Source: Scalesia atractyloides (lineage: Eukaryota; Streptophyta; Magnoliopsida; Asterales; Asteraceae). From it: a DNA stretch of 64,000 bases. Below the pieces are notes generated by a model that saw nothing but the letters and a program-made list of their open reading frames with translations, was not told where the DNA came from and did not search any database. A program made the translations under genes and the position numbers. The stretch covers positions 38,224,341 to 38,288,340 of the forward strand of contig CAMTDV010000012.1 of the NCBI GenBank assembly GCA_947069175.1, read 5' to 3'. Positions 1 to 10,684 of the stretch are shown here, in pieces (position 1 is the stretch's first letter; the number at the start of each line of letters is the position of its first letter).

Positions 1-1857
1 TAGTTTAATGACGTTAATTTCGTATAACGTAAAGAGATTGAGTTGAAGAGTGTATACATGTTTCTCCCCCTGTTGTTTAAAACCGGATAAAGTTAGGGGC
101 CGTGAACTCACCTTTAGTTGCTCGGTTAGTGTAAGACAGAAGTTGAAATGATGGGACCGCTAATTGCGTCCTAACAAGTCAATTGATTTCAAGTTAGTGT
201 GTGAACACACCAATACAAATCCTACACATAATTTACGCACAAAGCGGTACACACAATCACAAATCCTAACACTCAAACATGCATGCAAGTATCCTCATAT
301 GAACATAGTGATCAAAACAATTTATCATGAACACAATCCAATCCATGCAACACTTTGGTACACACATTTGCAAGATATCAAGTTTCAGCTTACATACTCA
401 TAATTCGGCTGTTTTCGAGGATTTTTATAAAATAGTTCCAACGTTCCAAAAATTCCAATTATTTTACAGAAGGTGACAACTATACTGTAGAATTTTATAT
501 AAATTTTTCAAGTCCTAACACTCTACCAATTATTCGTAAATATTAATGTGCTAGGCTGCAGTCAGATTCGTCGCTTTCTGACTGCAGTCCACGGAAGAAT
601 TCACTTAAAAATCACCGTTCGTCCAATTAACAAAATTCCAGTGGGAGCTGCCCGGAAATTTCCATATCTAGTTGCTGTAAAAATTTCATGATTCGACTCC
701 CTACAGATTATTAAATCCAACTCGATAAACAACTAACAAATTTTCAGGATTTTCACAGCTTTAATTACTGAACTTAATTGGCCGCTTAAAAATATCAAAC
801 GACTTCAGAAAAATATGAATCCAGCGCCATTAGAATCGTTTTTCAAAACTCTACGCTTTAGACTTCAGAAAATCCGTTTTTCGATAATTAATAACCAAGT
901 TACAGCCAGTTGAAGTTGGCTGTAACCACCATTCAGCATTCTGATTCAGCACTTTATCACAATCTAACTCGCTTAAACCCTCGATACATTGAACATAGGC
1001 GATCAAAAACAGAATTACAAATCATATATCATCATATATATCATACCCATGCAAACCCTAATCATAACCTATAGTTTTTATCAACAAAACACAGCCTATG
1101 TTTCCAGATTTCGAACAAACATCAAACTTGCAAACATCATAAATAAATCGGCTAACATAACACTACATTCAAACATCTTGCAAATAATGATAATCCTAAC
1201 CTTTAATAACAAGATCAATGGGCCGAGACTTGGACAAGAGCCGAGAACTAGATGGGACAGATTCGGATGTTGGCGTGAACTTGCGACCGAGAAGAAGAAG
1301 AATGGTGAGGGAGGGCTGCCGTGATTCAAGAGGAGTTGTAACAAGCTGTTTGCGATCGAGAAGATGAAGGATCGGCTGCCGTCGGCTGTTTTCTCAACTA
1401 GGGTTTTGTGTTTTGTTTTTGTGAAGCAAGCTCATGCATGTGTGTGTATATATAGCGCAAGAGTAAGGAGAAGAGGGAGGGGTTTACGGTTTGGGTAGCT
1501 CGCGACCGCAAAGGGGTTCGGGTGGGTTGGTTTGGGTCTAGCACTTGGTCCTCAAGTTTAGATTAACTACTTGAGTCGCAAGGAAGTGAAGTTGGCTCGT
1601 GTCGCGGCTCGATTCGATTCATTTATTTATTTACTACGTCTATACTTTATAACTAAAATAAAACACGAAATCGGATATCGCATAATAACGCACCAACTTA
1701 TAAACGTTTAATACGTAGCACATAATTTATTTGACACGTACACGAAATTATAGTAATTCTTTCGAGCGTGCAATTTAAGTCTCCGAACCAAATTAACGTA
1801 GGAACAAATAATCGTGAAGTAGTGCGTTTAAGATATCTGAAAAACCGGGATGTCACA
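1..1857 (-). repeat. 3' LTR of element A (truncated by window edge)
   Basis: This is the left copy of the LTR, ending TGTCACA at 1851-1857 just before the polypurine tract (minus-strand reading). By eye it differs from 8828-10684 by about five substitutions and three small indels over about 1.86 kb. It contains a perfect 11-bp inverted repeat (556-566 with 577-587), a perfect 9-bp inverted repeat (900-908 with 917-925) and a minus-strand TATA-like run at 1447-1454. Small ORFs inside it (164-403, 989-1324) are copied in the other LTR and look incidental. Confidence 0.93.
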
Positions 1858-2100
1858 TTATCCCCATGTTGAAAGAATTTTCGTCCCGAAAATTGAGTAA
1901 ACGCGGTTTAGAATGCAGCGTACATGTTTAGAGTGCCACGCACCAAGATTTAGTTCGTTAACAATAGTACGCGAAATTACAAGAGATTCCCAAGTGCCAT
2001 GCACAAAGATTTAGTTAACAATGGTACGCGAAATTATGAGAAATTCCCAGGTTGTCACATCATCCCCATGTTGAAAGAATTTTCGTCCCGAAAATTTAGT
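1858..2100 (-). other. Polypurine tract of element A and duplicated 3' terminal segment
   Basis: On the minus strand a purine run containing TGGGGATAA lies directly against the LTR start. About 200 bp further in (2053-2097) the LTR-start heptamer and the purine run occur again, followed by the same roughly 30-bp stretch. Between them two diverged copies of a roughly 60-bp unit lie side by side (1932-1992 and 1993-2051). This looks like a tandem duplication that created two candidate plus-strand primer sites. Only the outer one abuts the LTR. Confidence 0.75.
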
Positions 2101-3359
2101 TGCTGGTATCGTTAGTTTGCTGCTTAGCTGCGAAGAGGTGTGGGTATTTGCTTTTCATTTGGTCCTCTCTTTCCCACGTGAACTCCGGTCCACGCTTAGA
2201 GTCCCAACGAACCTTAACGATCGGAATCTTGCTGTGCCTTCGAGTCTTGATCTCACGATCCATGATCTCGATAGGTTGTTCCACAAAGTGCAGTTGTTCA
2301 TCCACTTGAATCTCATCCAATGGAATGACTAGAGTTTCATCTGATAGACACTTCTTCAGATTTGACACGTGAAAAACATTGTGAACTCCACTGAGTTCGG
2401 TAGGAAGGTCTAATTGATAAGCTACGGGTCCAATACATTTCAAGATCACAAACGGACCTACGTACCGTGGGTTTAGTTTGCCCCGTTTCCGAAGCGGATT
2501 ACACCCTTCCAGGGTGACACCTTCAGTAGGACGCGGTCGCCTACTTGAAATTCGAGCGGTTTGCGTCGTTGATCAGCGTAGCTTTTCTGTCGGTCTCGTG
2601 CCGCCGCCATGCGGTTTCTGATTTGTACAACCTTTTCAGTAGCTTCAAGTATCAACTCAGGGCCTGTGAGTTGACTGTCACGACTTCTGCCCAACAGACC
2701 GGTGATCTACATTTACGACCGTATAATGCCTCAAACGGTGCTGCCGAAATACTCGTATGGTAACTGTTGTTATACGAGAATTCCACTAAAGGCAGGTGGA
2801 TTTCCCAACTATTTCCAAAGTCTACTACGCATGCCCTAAGCATGTCTTCCAAGGTCTGTATGGTCCTTTCGCTTTGACCATCAGTCTGAGGGTGATAAGC
2901 AGTGCTCATATCTAAGCGTGTGCCCAACGCTTTCTGAAGTGACTGCCAAAAGTTGGACGTGAAGCGAGCATCTCTGTCTGAGATGATGGACGTTGGCACT
3001 CCGTGCCGAGAAACTACTTCCTTAATGTAGATGCGAGTCAACTTCTCCATCTTATCTGTTTCTTTAATAGCTAGGAAGTGTGCGGACTTAGTTAAACGAT
3101 CCACTATTACCCAGATGGTATCGCAACCACCCAAAGTTCACGGAAGTTTAGTGATGAAATCCATCGAGATCTGATCCCATTTCCACACTGGGATCTCAGG
3201 TTGTTGGAGTAGCCCCGATGGCTTTTGATACTCTGCCTTGACTTTTGCACAAGTCAAACACTTACTCACGTAGGTGGCTATATCAGCTTTCATGTTGGGC
3301 TACCAATACGCAGCTTTAAGGTCTTGATACATCTTATCCGAACCAGGATGGACAGAGTA
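2096..3359 (-). pseudogene. Integrase and chromodomain of element A, broken
   Basis: Seen: the minus-strand frames give an integrase core with the spacing of the DDE family (motifs include [18 protein letters not shown] and [12 protein letters not shown]). A C-terminal part follows (VFHVSNLKKCLSD), then a chromodomain-like end (KVRWDSKRGPEFTWE...KYPHLF). Breaks: an in-frame TGA at 3138-3140, a TAG at 3300-3302, and frame changes near 2690 and 2470. Known: the integrase would insert the cDNA and the chromodomain would steer insertion to particular chromatin. Inference: this copy cannot make a working integrase. Confidence 0.88.
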
Positions 3360-5667
3360 TCAGGATTTGTGAGCTTCGTCCATGACTAGCTCTCTGAGGT
3401 TTCCGTAGAGAGGTACCCATATGCGATTCATGAAGTACCGGGCTCCATTGGGTTTTACTTCCCAATCGCGTTCCATTTTTCCCACCGATTCGGCCTTGAT
3501 GTTTTCCTCCTTAACTGCTTCTAACTGCACGTCGCGTATCTGTTCGGGTAGCCCTGAATGAATAGTGAGCTGTAATGCTCGTACCCGACGAGGTTTCAAG
3601 TGTTCCTTCCTACTGAGGGCATCAGCTACCACGTTAGCTTTACCCGGGTGATACCGAATGGCACACTCATAATCGTTCAAGAGTTCGACCCAGCGACGCT
3701 GTCGCATGTTCAACTCCTTCTGATCAAAGATGTGTTGGAGGCTCTTGTGGTCTGTAAAGATTGTGCACTTCGTTCCATAGAGGTAGTGTCTCCAAATCTT
3801 AAGTGCAAACACTACTGCTCCCAATTCCAGGTCATGCGTTGTGTAGTTTTCTGGTGAACCTTCAATTGTCGGGACGCATACGCGATGACCTTATCGCGTT
3901 GCATGAGTACGCATCCCAACCCCTGAATGGAAGCATCACAATATACTACAAAGTCATATGTCCCTTCCGGCAAGGACAGAATGGGTGCACTGCAAAGTTT
4001 CTGTTTCAACAATTGAAATGCCGCTTCCTGCTTGTCACCCCAAGCATACTTGATGCCTTTCTGGGTGAGGGTAGTAAGCGGTTGCGCGATCTTTGAAAAT
4101 CCCTCGATGAAACGTCTGTAGTAACCAGCCAAGCCCAAAAATTGGCGGATCTCCGTCGGTGTCCTGGGTGCTTCCCAGTTTTTGATAGCTTCAATCTTTG
4201 CAGGTCGACGTGGATACCCTTTTCATTTACGATATGCCCGAGGAACTGAACTTCCCGAATCCAGAAATCACACTTTGAAAGCTTGGCATATAGTTTCTCC
4301 TGTTGAAGTAATCCCAGCAGTAATCGTAGATGTTTAGCATGTTCTTCTTCACCTTTAGAGTAGATGAGTATGTCATCGATGAACACAATGACAAACTTGT
4401 CGAGGTATGGTTTACACACACACGGTCACACCGCGGGTGCGTTGGTGAGACCGAAGGGCATGACCAAGAACTCATAATGGCCATACCGAGTACGAAATGC
4501 CGTCTTAGCGATATCCTCCTCCCTGACGCGTAGCTGGTGGTAACCGGACCGTAGATCAATCTTGGAGTAGTAGCTTGACCCTTGAAGTTGATCAAAGAGA
4601 TCGTCGATGCGAGGTAACGGGTATCGGTTCTTGACAGTAACCTTATTGAGTTCCCTGTAGTCGATGCACATGCGGAAGGTACCGTCCTTCTTCTTGACAA
4701 AAAGGACTGGAGCTCCCCATGGCGAAGCGCTTGGTCGGATAAATCCTTTTTCTAACAGCTCCTGAAGTTGGGTAGACAGCTCTTGCAGCTCGGCTGGGGC
4801 TAGGCGGTATGGGGCCTTGGCGATAGGAGTTGCATGGTTCGCCAATTCGATTTCAAACTCCAATTGTCGATGGGGTGGGAGACCAGGTAACTCCTCTGGG
4901 AATACATCAGAAAAATCACGGACGACGGGGATGTCTTCTATACGTTTCTCGTCCTTAGGCTGTTCGGTAACCAGTGCGAGTAAAGCGAAAGAGTTCTTCC
5001 TCCGAAGATACTTCTGCGCTTGCATGTAAGAGATGATGTTTGTGACAGCGCCTGCCTTCTCGCCTTGCACCGTCAAGATTTCGTCGTTAGCGAGCGGAAT
5101 ACGGATAGATTTTTCGAAACAGAGAACTTCAGCTCGGGCGTCGGATAGCCAGTCCATTCCGACTACCACGTCAAAACTACCGAGGGTAGTTGTCATCAGA
5201 TCAATGGTAAAGGTGTGACCCGCGAGTTTGAGTTGACAGCCGGATAATATATGGGTCACGTCTACAGATTTACCATCGGCTAGTTCTATGATATAAGGGG
5301 TCTCTAAGGGTTTAGGCGTGAGATTTAGGTTCTTCCTAAAAGACTCAGATATAAAACTCCTATCCGCACCCGTATCAAAAAGCACAGTAGCAAAATGTTC
5401 ATTAAGGGGAAACTTACCAGTGACCACGTTTGAGTCGTTTCTGGCCTCTCCACAACCCAACGTAAATGCGCGCCCTTTGGCACCTCCTGTCCCACCATTT
5501 CCATTATTGTTATTGTTATTGTTGTTGTTGTGGTTATTGTGGTTTTGGTTGTTCCCACCATTGTTGTTGTTGTTACGCAGCTGTGGGCAGTCTCTTTTGA
5601 AGTGGGCAGTGCTACCACACTGATAGCATCCCCGGTTAACACCCTGTTGCTGGCCCTGGGGTTGATT
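3360..5667 (-). pseudogene. Protease, reverse transcriptase and RNase H of element A, broken
   Basis: Seen in order on the minus strand: a second CCHC zinc knuckle near 5600, an aspartic protease motif (DTGADRSF, near 5370), reverse transcriptase motifs ([46 protein letters not shown] near 4380) and RNase H ([12 protein letters not shown] near 3730, DALSRK). Breaks: a TGA at 4426-4428 that coincides with the apparent loss of about four codons just before the YxDD-type motif, frame changes near 4200 and 3840, and a TGA at 3360-3362. By comparison with the family, the last replaces a CGA. The gag-pol frame is otherwise continuous, so this was one polyprotein. It is now non-functional. Confidence 0.9.
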
Positions 5668-6734
5668 TTAGTTTTGTCGAGACATGATTTCCCCGCGACA
5701 ATCCTTTGCCGCATGTCCCACCTTGCCACATCGTTGACAGCGATTCCCGGCACAAGGGCCGTGATGATGAAGATTACAGCGATTGCACTGCGGCTTTCGA
5801 CCTACATAGCCGCTTGCGTTCTGGTTGTTGTTGTTGTTGCTGGCGGGCTGATTTTGGTGACCCCGGTGGCTGTTGAAATTATTGAACCGTTTCTGGTTCC
5901 CCTGTTGTGGCTGGGATGACGAAGACTGTCGAACAGACAAGTCTTCAAACTTTCTTTTATTATCAGGGGCAACTTCAGTTGTACCCCGAGCTGGCAACTT
6001 CTTTTGTTCCACCGCCTTATCGGTGAGTTTGTGCGCCAATCGGATTGCTTGATGCTCAGTTGCAGGGTTACTAGCCATTACCATACCCTGAATCTCCGGA
6101 ACCAGACCCCCAAGGTAGAACTCGAGTCGTTTCTCCACAGTGTTGGCCAGATCGGGACATAGAAATACCAAGTCGTGATGTTTCGCTGTGTACGCTTCGA
6201 TTTCAGATCCCACCATCTTGTGGTTCCATAATGTCTGCTCCAATTGTTGAACTCTGTCTCGCGGACAGTACTCTTCTTTGATTAGGGCCTTAAACTCGGC
6301 CCAGGCCATTGCATTTGCAGCAATAAGTCCACGCGTTTGGACTTGTGCATTCCACCAAGTTAGTGCCCCATCTTCCAATGTTGAGGCTGCATACTTGACC
6401 TTGTTGGCCTCCAGACAGTTGCACATTTCAAATACTGATTCAGATTTTTCAATCCAGCGCACCAATCCTATGGGTCCTTCTGCCCCCGTGAATTTGCTTG
6501 GCTTCGCATCGAGGAACATCTTGTAGGGGTTAAGACCCCCTCCTGCTGACAGAGGACAGGTAGTCAGCGAGGAATTCTACTAGCCCAACTATTAGATTTT
6601 CCCATGAAAATTTAATAATGGTTACCTGCCGGTTGGTTCTGAACACCCGCTAGAGCTGCGTTCACGTGCTCTTGAATCATTGCAGCTAATTCTTCGGGCG
6701 TCATGTTAAGGTTCCCGCGACGTCCAGTTTCCAT
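5668..6734 (-). pseudogene. Gag of element A, with a candidate intron and a premature stop
   Basis: Seen: an ATG at 6734 opens a 36-codon first part (MTPEELAAMIQEHVNAAL...). A candidate intron at 6625-6546 follows. The frame then continues through the capsid core (GLVRWIEKSESVF, LTWWNAQVQTRG) to a basic, Asn/Gln-rich tail and a CCHC knuckle (CQRCGKVGHAAKDC). It ends at a TAA at 5668-5670. Downstream of that stop the same frame carries a second knuckle and the protease, so the TAA splits gag from pol. Without splicing the first part ends after about 39 codons. The second part could also start at the ATG at 6519. Confidence 0.82.
6546..6625 (-). other. Candidate 80-nt spliceosomal intron in gag of element A
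   Basis: On the minus strand the segment begins GTAACC and ends CTGTCAG. It has a CTGAC branch-point-like site about 25 nt before the end, then a pyrimidine-rich stretch, and it contains stop codons in the gag frame. Its removal joins phase 1 to phase 1 and restores one gag frame. Elements B and C show nothing comparable at their gag starts. The alternative is a chance match around ordinary decay. Confidence 0.5.
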
Positions 6735-6994
6735 TTGGATCTTCGTAAGACAACATAAACACACACTGATAAGTCTATATATCCAATATAGTTATCCTAT
6801 TCAGTACTTAAATAATTATCAAGTTATGTCAGCTCAAATATATTAAATAGTCAAAAGAAATACTTGATTTAATAAAGTTTCAACGTCTTACAAAGTGCCA
6901 ACCAAACGTATCAGTTTACTATAAAGTCTCAAGTTTGAACATAAGTGGGAAAATAAATAGACTGAAGGAAAGTAAATAAAATAAGCGAGACGTG
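6735..6994. other. Spacer between the extra ORF and gag of element A
   Basis: AT-rich, non-coding sequence between the end of the 230-aa ORF and the gag ATG. No repeat, terminator or splice pair stands out. Confidence 0.6.
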
Positions 6995-7687
6995 TCAGTC
7001 TTCTACGTCTCCATCCCCCAAATCACTATCGTTGCCGTCATCCTGCGCGGCATTCCCGGCTTCTACAGCTGGGTCCTCCTCTGGATTCTCCTCTGGATCC
7101 TCCTCTGGATCCTCTTCTGGATCCTCTTCCGGATCCTCTTCCGGATCCTCCTCTGGGTCCTCTTCCGGATCCTCCTCTACCGGCACTGGAGGGGCCGGTG
7201 CTGGTGCAGGTACTGGTGCAGGTGCTTGATTTTGTTCTAGCCCCTGAATTCTCCAACTAGATTCCAGGACTCTGTCTTCGAGCCAGTCGGCCCTTATCTG
7301 CTCAGCACGCAGATCTCTGGCTAAAGTGTTACGAGCTATCTTACTCGTATGTTGCTCTTCCTCGAGCGAGCCAGTTTTACCTGTCAGTTGTCGTATCATC
7401 CATCCCTGTGCTAGGATGGTTTCATGCATTCTTTCTATTTGTTCTTGTTGTTTCCGTATCATATCTCTAAGTAGGTCATTTCCTACTTTTACAGAGTTAA
7501 CCGGTTTGACCGGCACAGCGATGATTGGGCGTGATGACGACTCCTCCCCTAGAGCGAGCCTTTTCCTCGCAGCTGAGCGTGTCTCCACGCCATAAGATGG
7601 TAAGGGTTCCACCATAGGTGCCTTTCCTAGCGCCCTTGGTGGCGTAAGTTTGTCGGATGATGATGATGATGATGATGATGATGACAT
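6995..7687 (-). CDS. Intact 230-aa extra ORF of element A with acidic PEEDP repeats
   Basis: I do not recognise a family. Seen: the ATG at 7687 is followed at once by ten serines, then a Pro/Arg-rich part. Residues of about 75-155 are rich in Gln, Glu, Arg and Leu with heptad-like spacing (a possible coiled coil). An Ala-Pro repeat follows, then about eight copies of an acidic five-residue repeat (E-E-D-P-E type), encoded by a 15-bp DNA repeat around 7075-7185, and an Asp-rich end. The frame is open throughout, although gag and pol downstream are wrecked. It sits between the primer-binding site and gag, where an element-specific accessory or N-terminal Gag-like protein could be encoded. Function unknown. 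Confidence 0.6.
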   Translation of the reverse strand: MSSSSSSSSSSDKLTPPRALGKAPMVEPLPSYGVETRSAARKRLALGEESSSRPIIAVPVKPVNSVKVGNDLLRDMIRKQQEQIERMHETILAQGWMIRQLTGKTGSLEEEQHTSKIARNTLARDLRAEQIRADWLEDRVLESSWRIQGLEQNQAPAPVPAPAPAPPVPVEEDPEEDPEEDPEEDPEEDPEEDPEEDPEENPEEDPAVEAGNAAQDDGNDSDLGDGDVED

Positions 7688-7878
7688 TGCCTGTTAGGTT
7701 GTGTAGTTAGTTACGAGTTGCATTCATTTCTTACTATGCATTCATATTCTTCATAACACAGTTGTGGTACATCACATAACAAGATATAACAGTTCGGTGC
7801 CAAACTACGTCTAGTGTCGTGTATTCAGCTATAGTTTAGGTCTACTTTTAATGCAAACCTGGTTCTCTATAGCTAGTG

Positions 7879-7890
7879 GCTCTGATACCA
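7879..7890 (-). other. Primer-binding site of element A
   Basis: The plus strand reads GCTCTGATACCA, so the minus strand is TGGTATCAGAGC, complementary to the 3' end of plant initiator tRNA-Met. It lies three bases from the LTR border at 7894, the normal position for first-strand priming. Confidence 0.92.
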
Positions 7891-8338
7891 ATCTGTCACA
7901 CCCTCAATTTCCACTTGCGGAGTTTTACCGCGAGGCGTGTGAACAAACCAGAATCTGAAACACTAGTACGTCGAACGACTCTATATGATTTGATAATACG
8001 TTTTCCAAAAATCATTTGTTTAACCATTCATCGTAGATTTATATTGTCTTAGTTAGTTACCAATGTTTAGCAGAAGCATTAGTTTTTTAAAGTTGAGCGG
8101 AAGCATAAAGTAAAGTAAAGGAACGGGCGCCAACATAAACGCCAAAACTTAAAGAAAAACCCAAAACAATGTTTGTAAATGAGACTCGATAAAAGATGTC
8201 TTGATCAATGCAAGTGAGTGCACCTAGAGCTCCTAGCGTCCTGAGAAACATGTAAAGAAACAAGTGTCAACATTAAAGAAGAGTGAGTTCACAGGTTTTC
8301 ATAAATTCGTTTGTTCGGTTATAAGTTTGTTTCCCCCG

Positions 8339-8493
8339 TTATCCCTAACCCGGGATAACGGTTTAGTTCCATTATTCCCAACCCGGAATAATACTGATAG
8401 TTCCATTATTCCTTACCCGGAATAAGAATGATGGTTCCATTATTCCTTACCCGGAATAATAATGATGTTCCATTATCCCTAACCCGGGATAAT
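8339..8493. repeat. Array of five phased dyads in LTR A
   Basis: Five 22-bp units start at 8339, 8371, 8405, 8439 and 8472. Each is an inverted repeat with arms TTATCCC/GGGATAA or TTATTCC/GGAATAA around a short centre such as TAACC. Outer units carry the TATCCC arm and the three inner ones the TATTCC arm, so arm changes are matched on both sides. Spacing is 32-34 bp, near three helical turns. They could be protein-binding sites or RNA hairpins. Confidence 0.85.
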
Positions 8494-10274
8494 ATCGTTG
8501 ATTCGTAATTAAGTTCAATGTTAATATATATAGGTAGCTAGCCTAAAGTTATGTCACGTAAGTGTTCGCGATCGAAGCTGACTGTTGTGCCTCCGTGTTG
8601 CCAGGCCTATCAATGACCATGGCGAAGTTAGGCCAAATTATTCACCCGTTGACCATACCCGGTCGGCTAGCGCGACTAGCTCGGATGGGGCTTGTCGGGC
8701 CCAGTAGTACTACTTATAATTTCCCCGCTATTTAAACCCAATACTAACGATCCGAGAGATTGTCGAGGACTTGTGTGATATAGCTGCTTAGTGACCATAA
8801 CGTACATTAACATTAACTTAGTTACCGAATAGTTTAATGACGTTAATTTCGTATAACGTAAAGAGATTGAGTTGAAGAGTGTATACATGTTTCTCCCCCT
8901 GTTGTTTAAAACCGGATAAAGTTAGGGGCCGTGAACTCACCTTTAGTTGCTCGGTTAGTGTAAGACAGAAGTTGAAATGATGGGACCGCTAATTGCGTCC
9001 TAACAAGTCAATTGATTTCAAGTTAGTGTGTGAACACACCAATACAAATCCTACACATAATTTACGCACAAAGCGGTACACACAATCACAAATCCTAACA
9101 CTCAAACATGCATGCAAGTATCCTCATATGAACATAGTGATCAAAACAATTTATCATGAACACAATCCAATCCATGCAACACTTTGGTACACACATTTGC
9201 AAGATATCAAGTTTCAGCTTACATACTCAATTCGGCTGTTTTCGAGGATTTTTATAAAATAGTTCCAACGTTCCAAAAATTCCAATTATTTTACAGAAGG
9301 TGACAACTATACTGTAGAATTTTATATAAATTTTTCAAGTCCTAACACTCTACCAATTATTCGTAAATATTAATGTGCTAGGCTGCAGTCAGATTCGTCG
9401 CTTTCTGACTGCAGTCCACGGAAGAATTCACTTAAAAATCACCGTTCGTCCAATTAACAAAATTCCAGTGGGAGCTGCCCGGAAATTTCCATATCTAGTT
9501 GCTGTAAAAATTTCATGATTCGACTCCCTACAGATTATTAAATCCAACTCGATAAACAACTAACAAATTTTCAGGATTTTCACAGCTTTAATTACTGAAC
9601 TTAATTGGCCGCTTAAAAATATCAAACGACTTCAGAAAAATATGAATCCAGCGCCATTAGAATCGTTTTTCAAAACTCTACGCTTTAGACTTCAGAAAAT
9701 CCGTTTTTCGATAATTAATAACCAAGTTACAGCCAGTTGAAGTTGGCTGTAACCACCATTCAGCATTCTGATTCAGCACTTTATCACAATCTAACTCGCT
9801 TAAACCCTCGATACATTGAACATAGGCGATCAAAAACAGAATTACAAATCATATATCATCATATATATCATACCCATGCAAACCCTAATCATAACCTATA
9901 ATTTTTATCAACAAAACACAGCCTATGTTTCCAGATTTCGAACAAACATCAAACTTGCAAACATCATAAATAAATCGGCTAACATAACACTACATTCAAA
10001 CATCTTGCAAATAATGATAATCCTAACCTTTAATAACAAGATCAATGGGCCGAGACTTGGACAAGAGCCGAGAACTAGATGGGACAGATTCGGATGTTGG
10101 CGAGAACTTGCGACCGAGAAGAAGAAGAATGGTGAGGGGAGGGCTGCCGTGATTCAAGAGGAGTTGTAACAAGCTGTTTGCGATCGAGAAGATGAAGGAT
10201 CGGCTGCCGTCGGCTGTTTTCTCAACTAGGGTTTTGTGTTTTGTTTTTGTGAAGCAAGCTCATGCATGTGTGTG

Positions 10275-10282
10275 TATATATA
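10275..10282 (-). promoter_or_regulatory. TATA-like box of LTR A
   Basis: TATATATA on the minus strand about 400 bp inside the LTR start, with G/C on its upstream side. This is the likely core promoter of element A; the same run is at 1447-1454 in the other LTR. Confidence 0.5.
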
Positions 10283-10684
10283 GCGCAAGAGTAAGGAGAA
10301 GAGGGAGGGTTTACGGTTTGGGTAGCTCGCGACCGCAAAGGGGTTCGGGTGGGTTGGTTTGGGTCTAGCACTTGGTCCTCAAGTTTAGATTAACTACTTG
10401 AGTCGCAAGGAAGTGAAGTTGGCTCGTGTCGCGGCTCGATTCGATTCATTTATTTATTTACTACGTCTATACTTTATAACTAAAATAAAACACGAAATCG
10501 GATATCGCATAATAACGCACCAACTTATAAACGTTTAATACGTAGCACATAATTTATTTGACACGTACATGAAATTATCGTAATTCTTTCGAGCGTACAA
10601 TTTAAGTCTCCGAACCAAATTAACGTAGGAACAAATAATCGTGAAGTAGTGCGTTTAAGATATCTGAAAAACCGGGATGTCACA

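Larger units (their letters stand above)
1..10684 (-). mobile_element. Ty3/gypsy element A (Tekay/Del-like chromovirus), youngest of the nest
   Basis: Seen: two long direct repeats (1-1857 and 8828-10684) match almost base for base and flank gag-pol remains read on the minus strand. The order from right to left is 5' LTR, primer-binding site, extra ORF, gag, protease, reverse transcriptase, RNase H, integrase, chromodomain, polypurine tract and 3' LTR. The left LTR lacks about 930 bp because the window begins inside it. Known: this domain order with a C-terminal chromodomain is that of chromoviruses, and LTRs near 2.8 kb fit the Tekay/Del branch. The element interrupts the reverse transcriptase of element B exactly at 10684/10685. 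The target-site duplication cannot be checked because the left border is outside the window; the right flank begins CTCAT. Confidence 0.93.
7894..10684 (-). repeat. 5' LTR of element A (2,791 bp)
   Basis: Bounded by TGTCACA at 7894-7900 and at 10678-10684, next to the primer-binding site on the left and broken element B sequence on the right. Internal structure includes five dyads (8339-8493), the 11-bp inverted repeat (9383-9393 with 9404-9414), the 9-bp inverted repeat (9727-9735 with 9744-9752) and a TATA-like run at 10275-10282. As the upstream LTR of a minus-strand element, this copy would drive transcription. Confidence 0.93.

Noticed and set aside
164..403. Plus-strand ORFs in LTR A (also 989-1324, 8993-9262, 9816-10169)
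   Set aside because: They are duplicated with the LTR, have no recognisable domain and lie antisense to the element; chance ORFs.
7032..7229. Ser/Gly-rich plus-strand ORF over the acidic repeat
   Set aside because: It is the mirror of the 15-bp repeat in the minus-strand 230-aa ORF; repeats open all frames.
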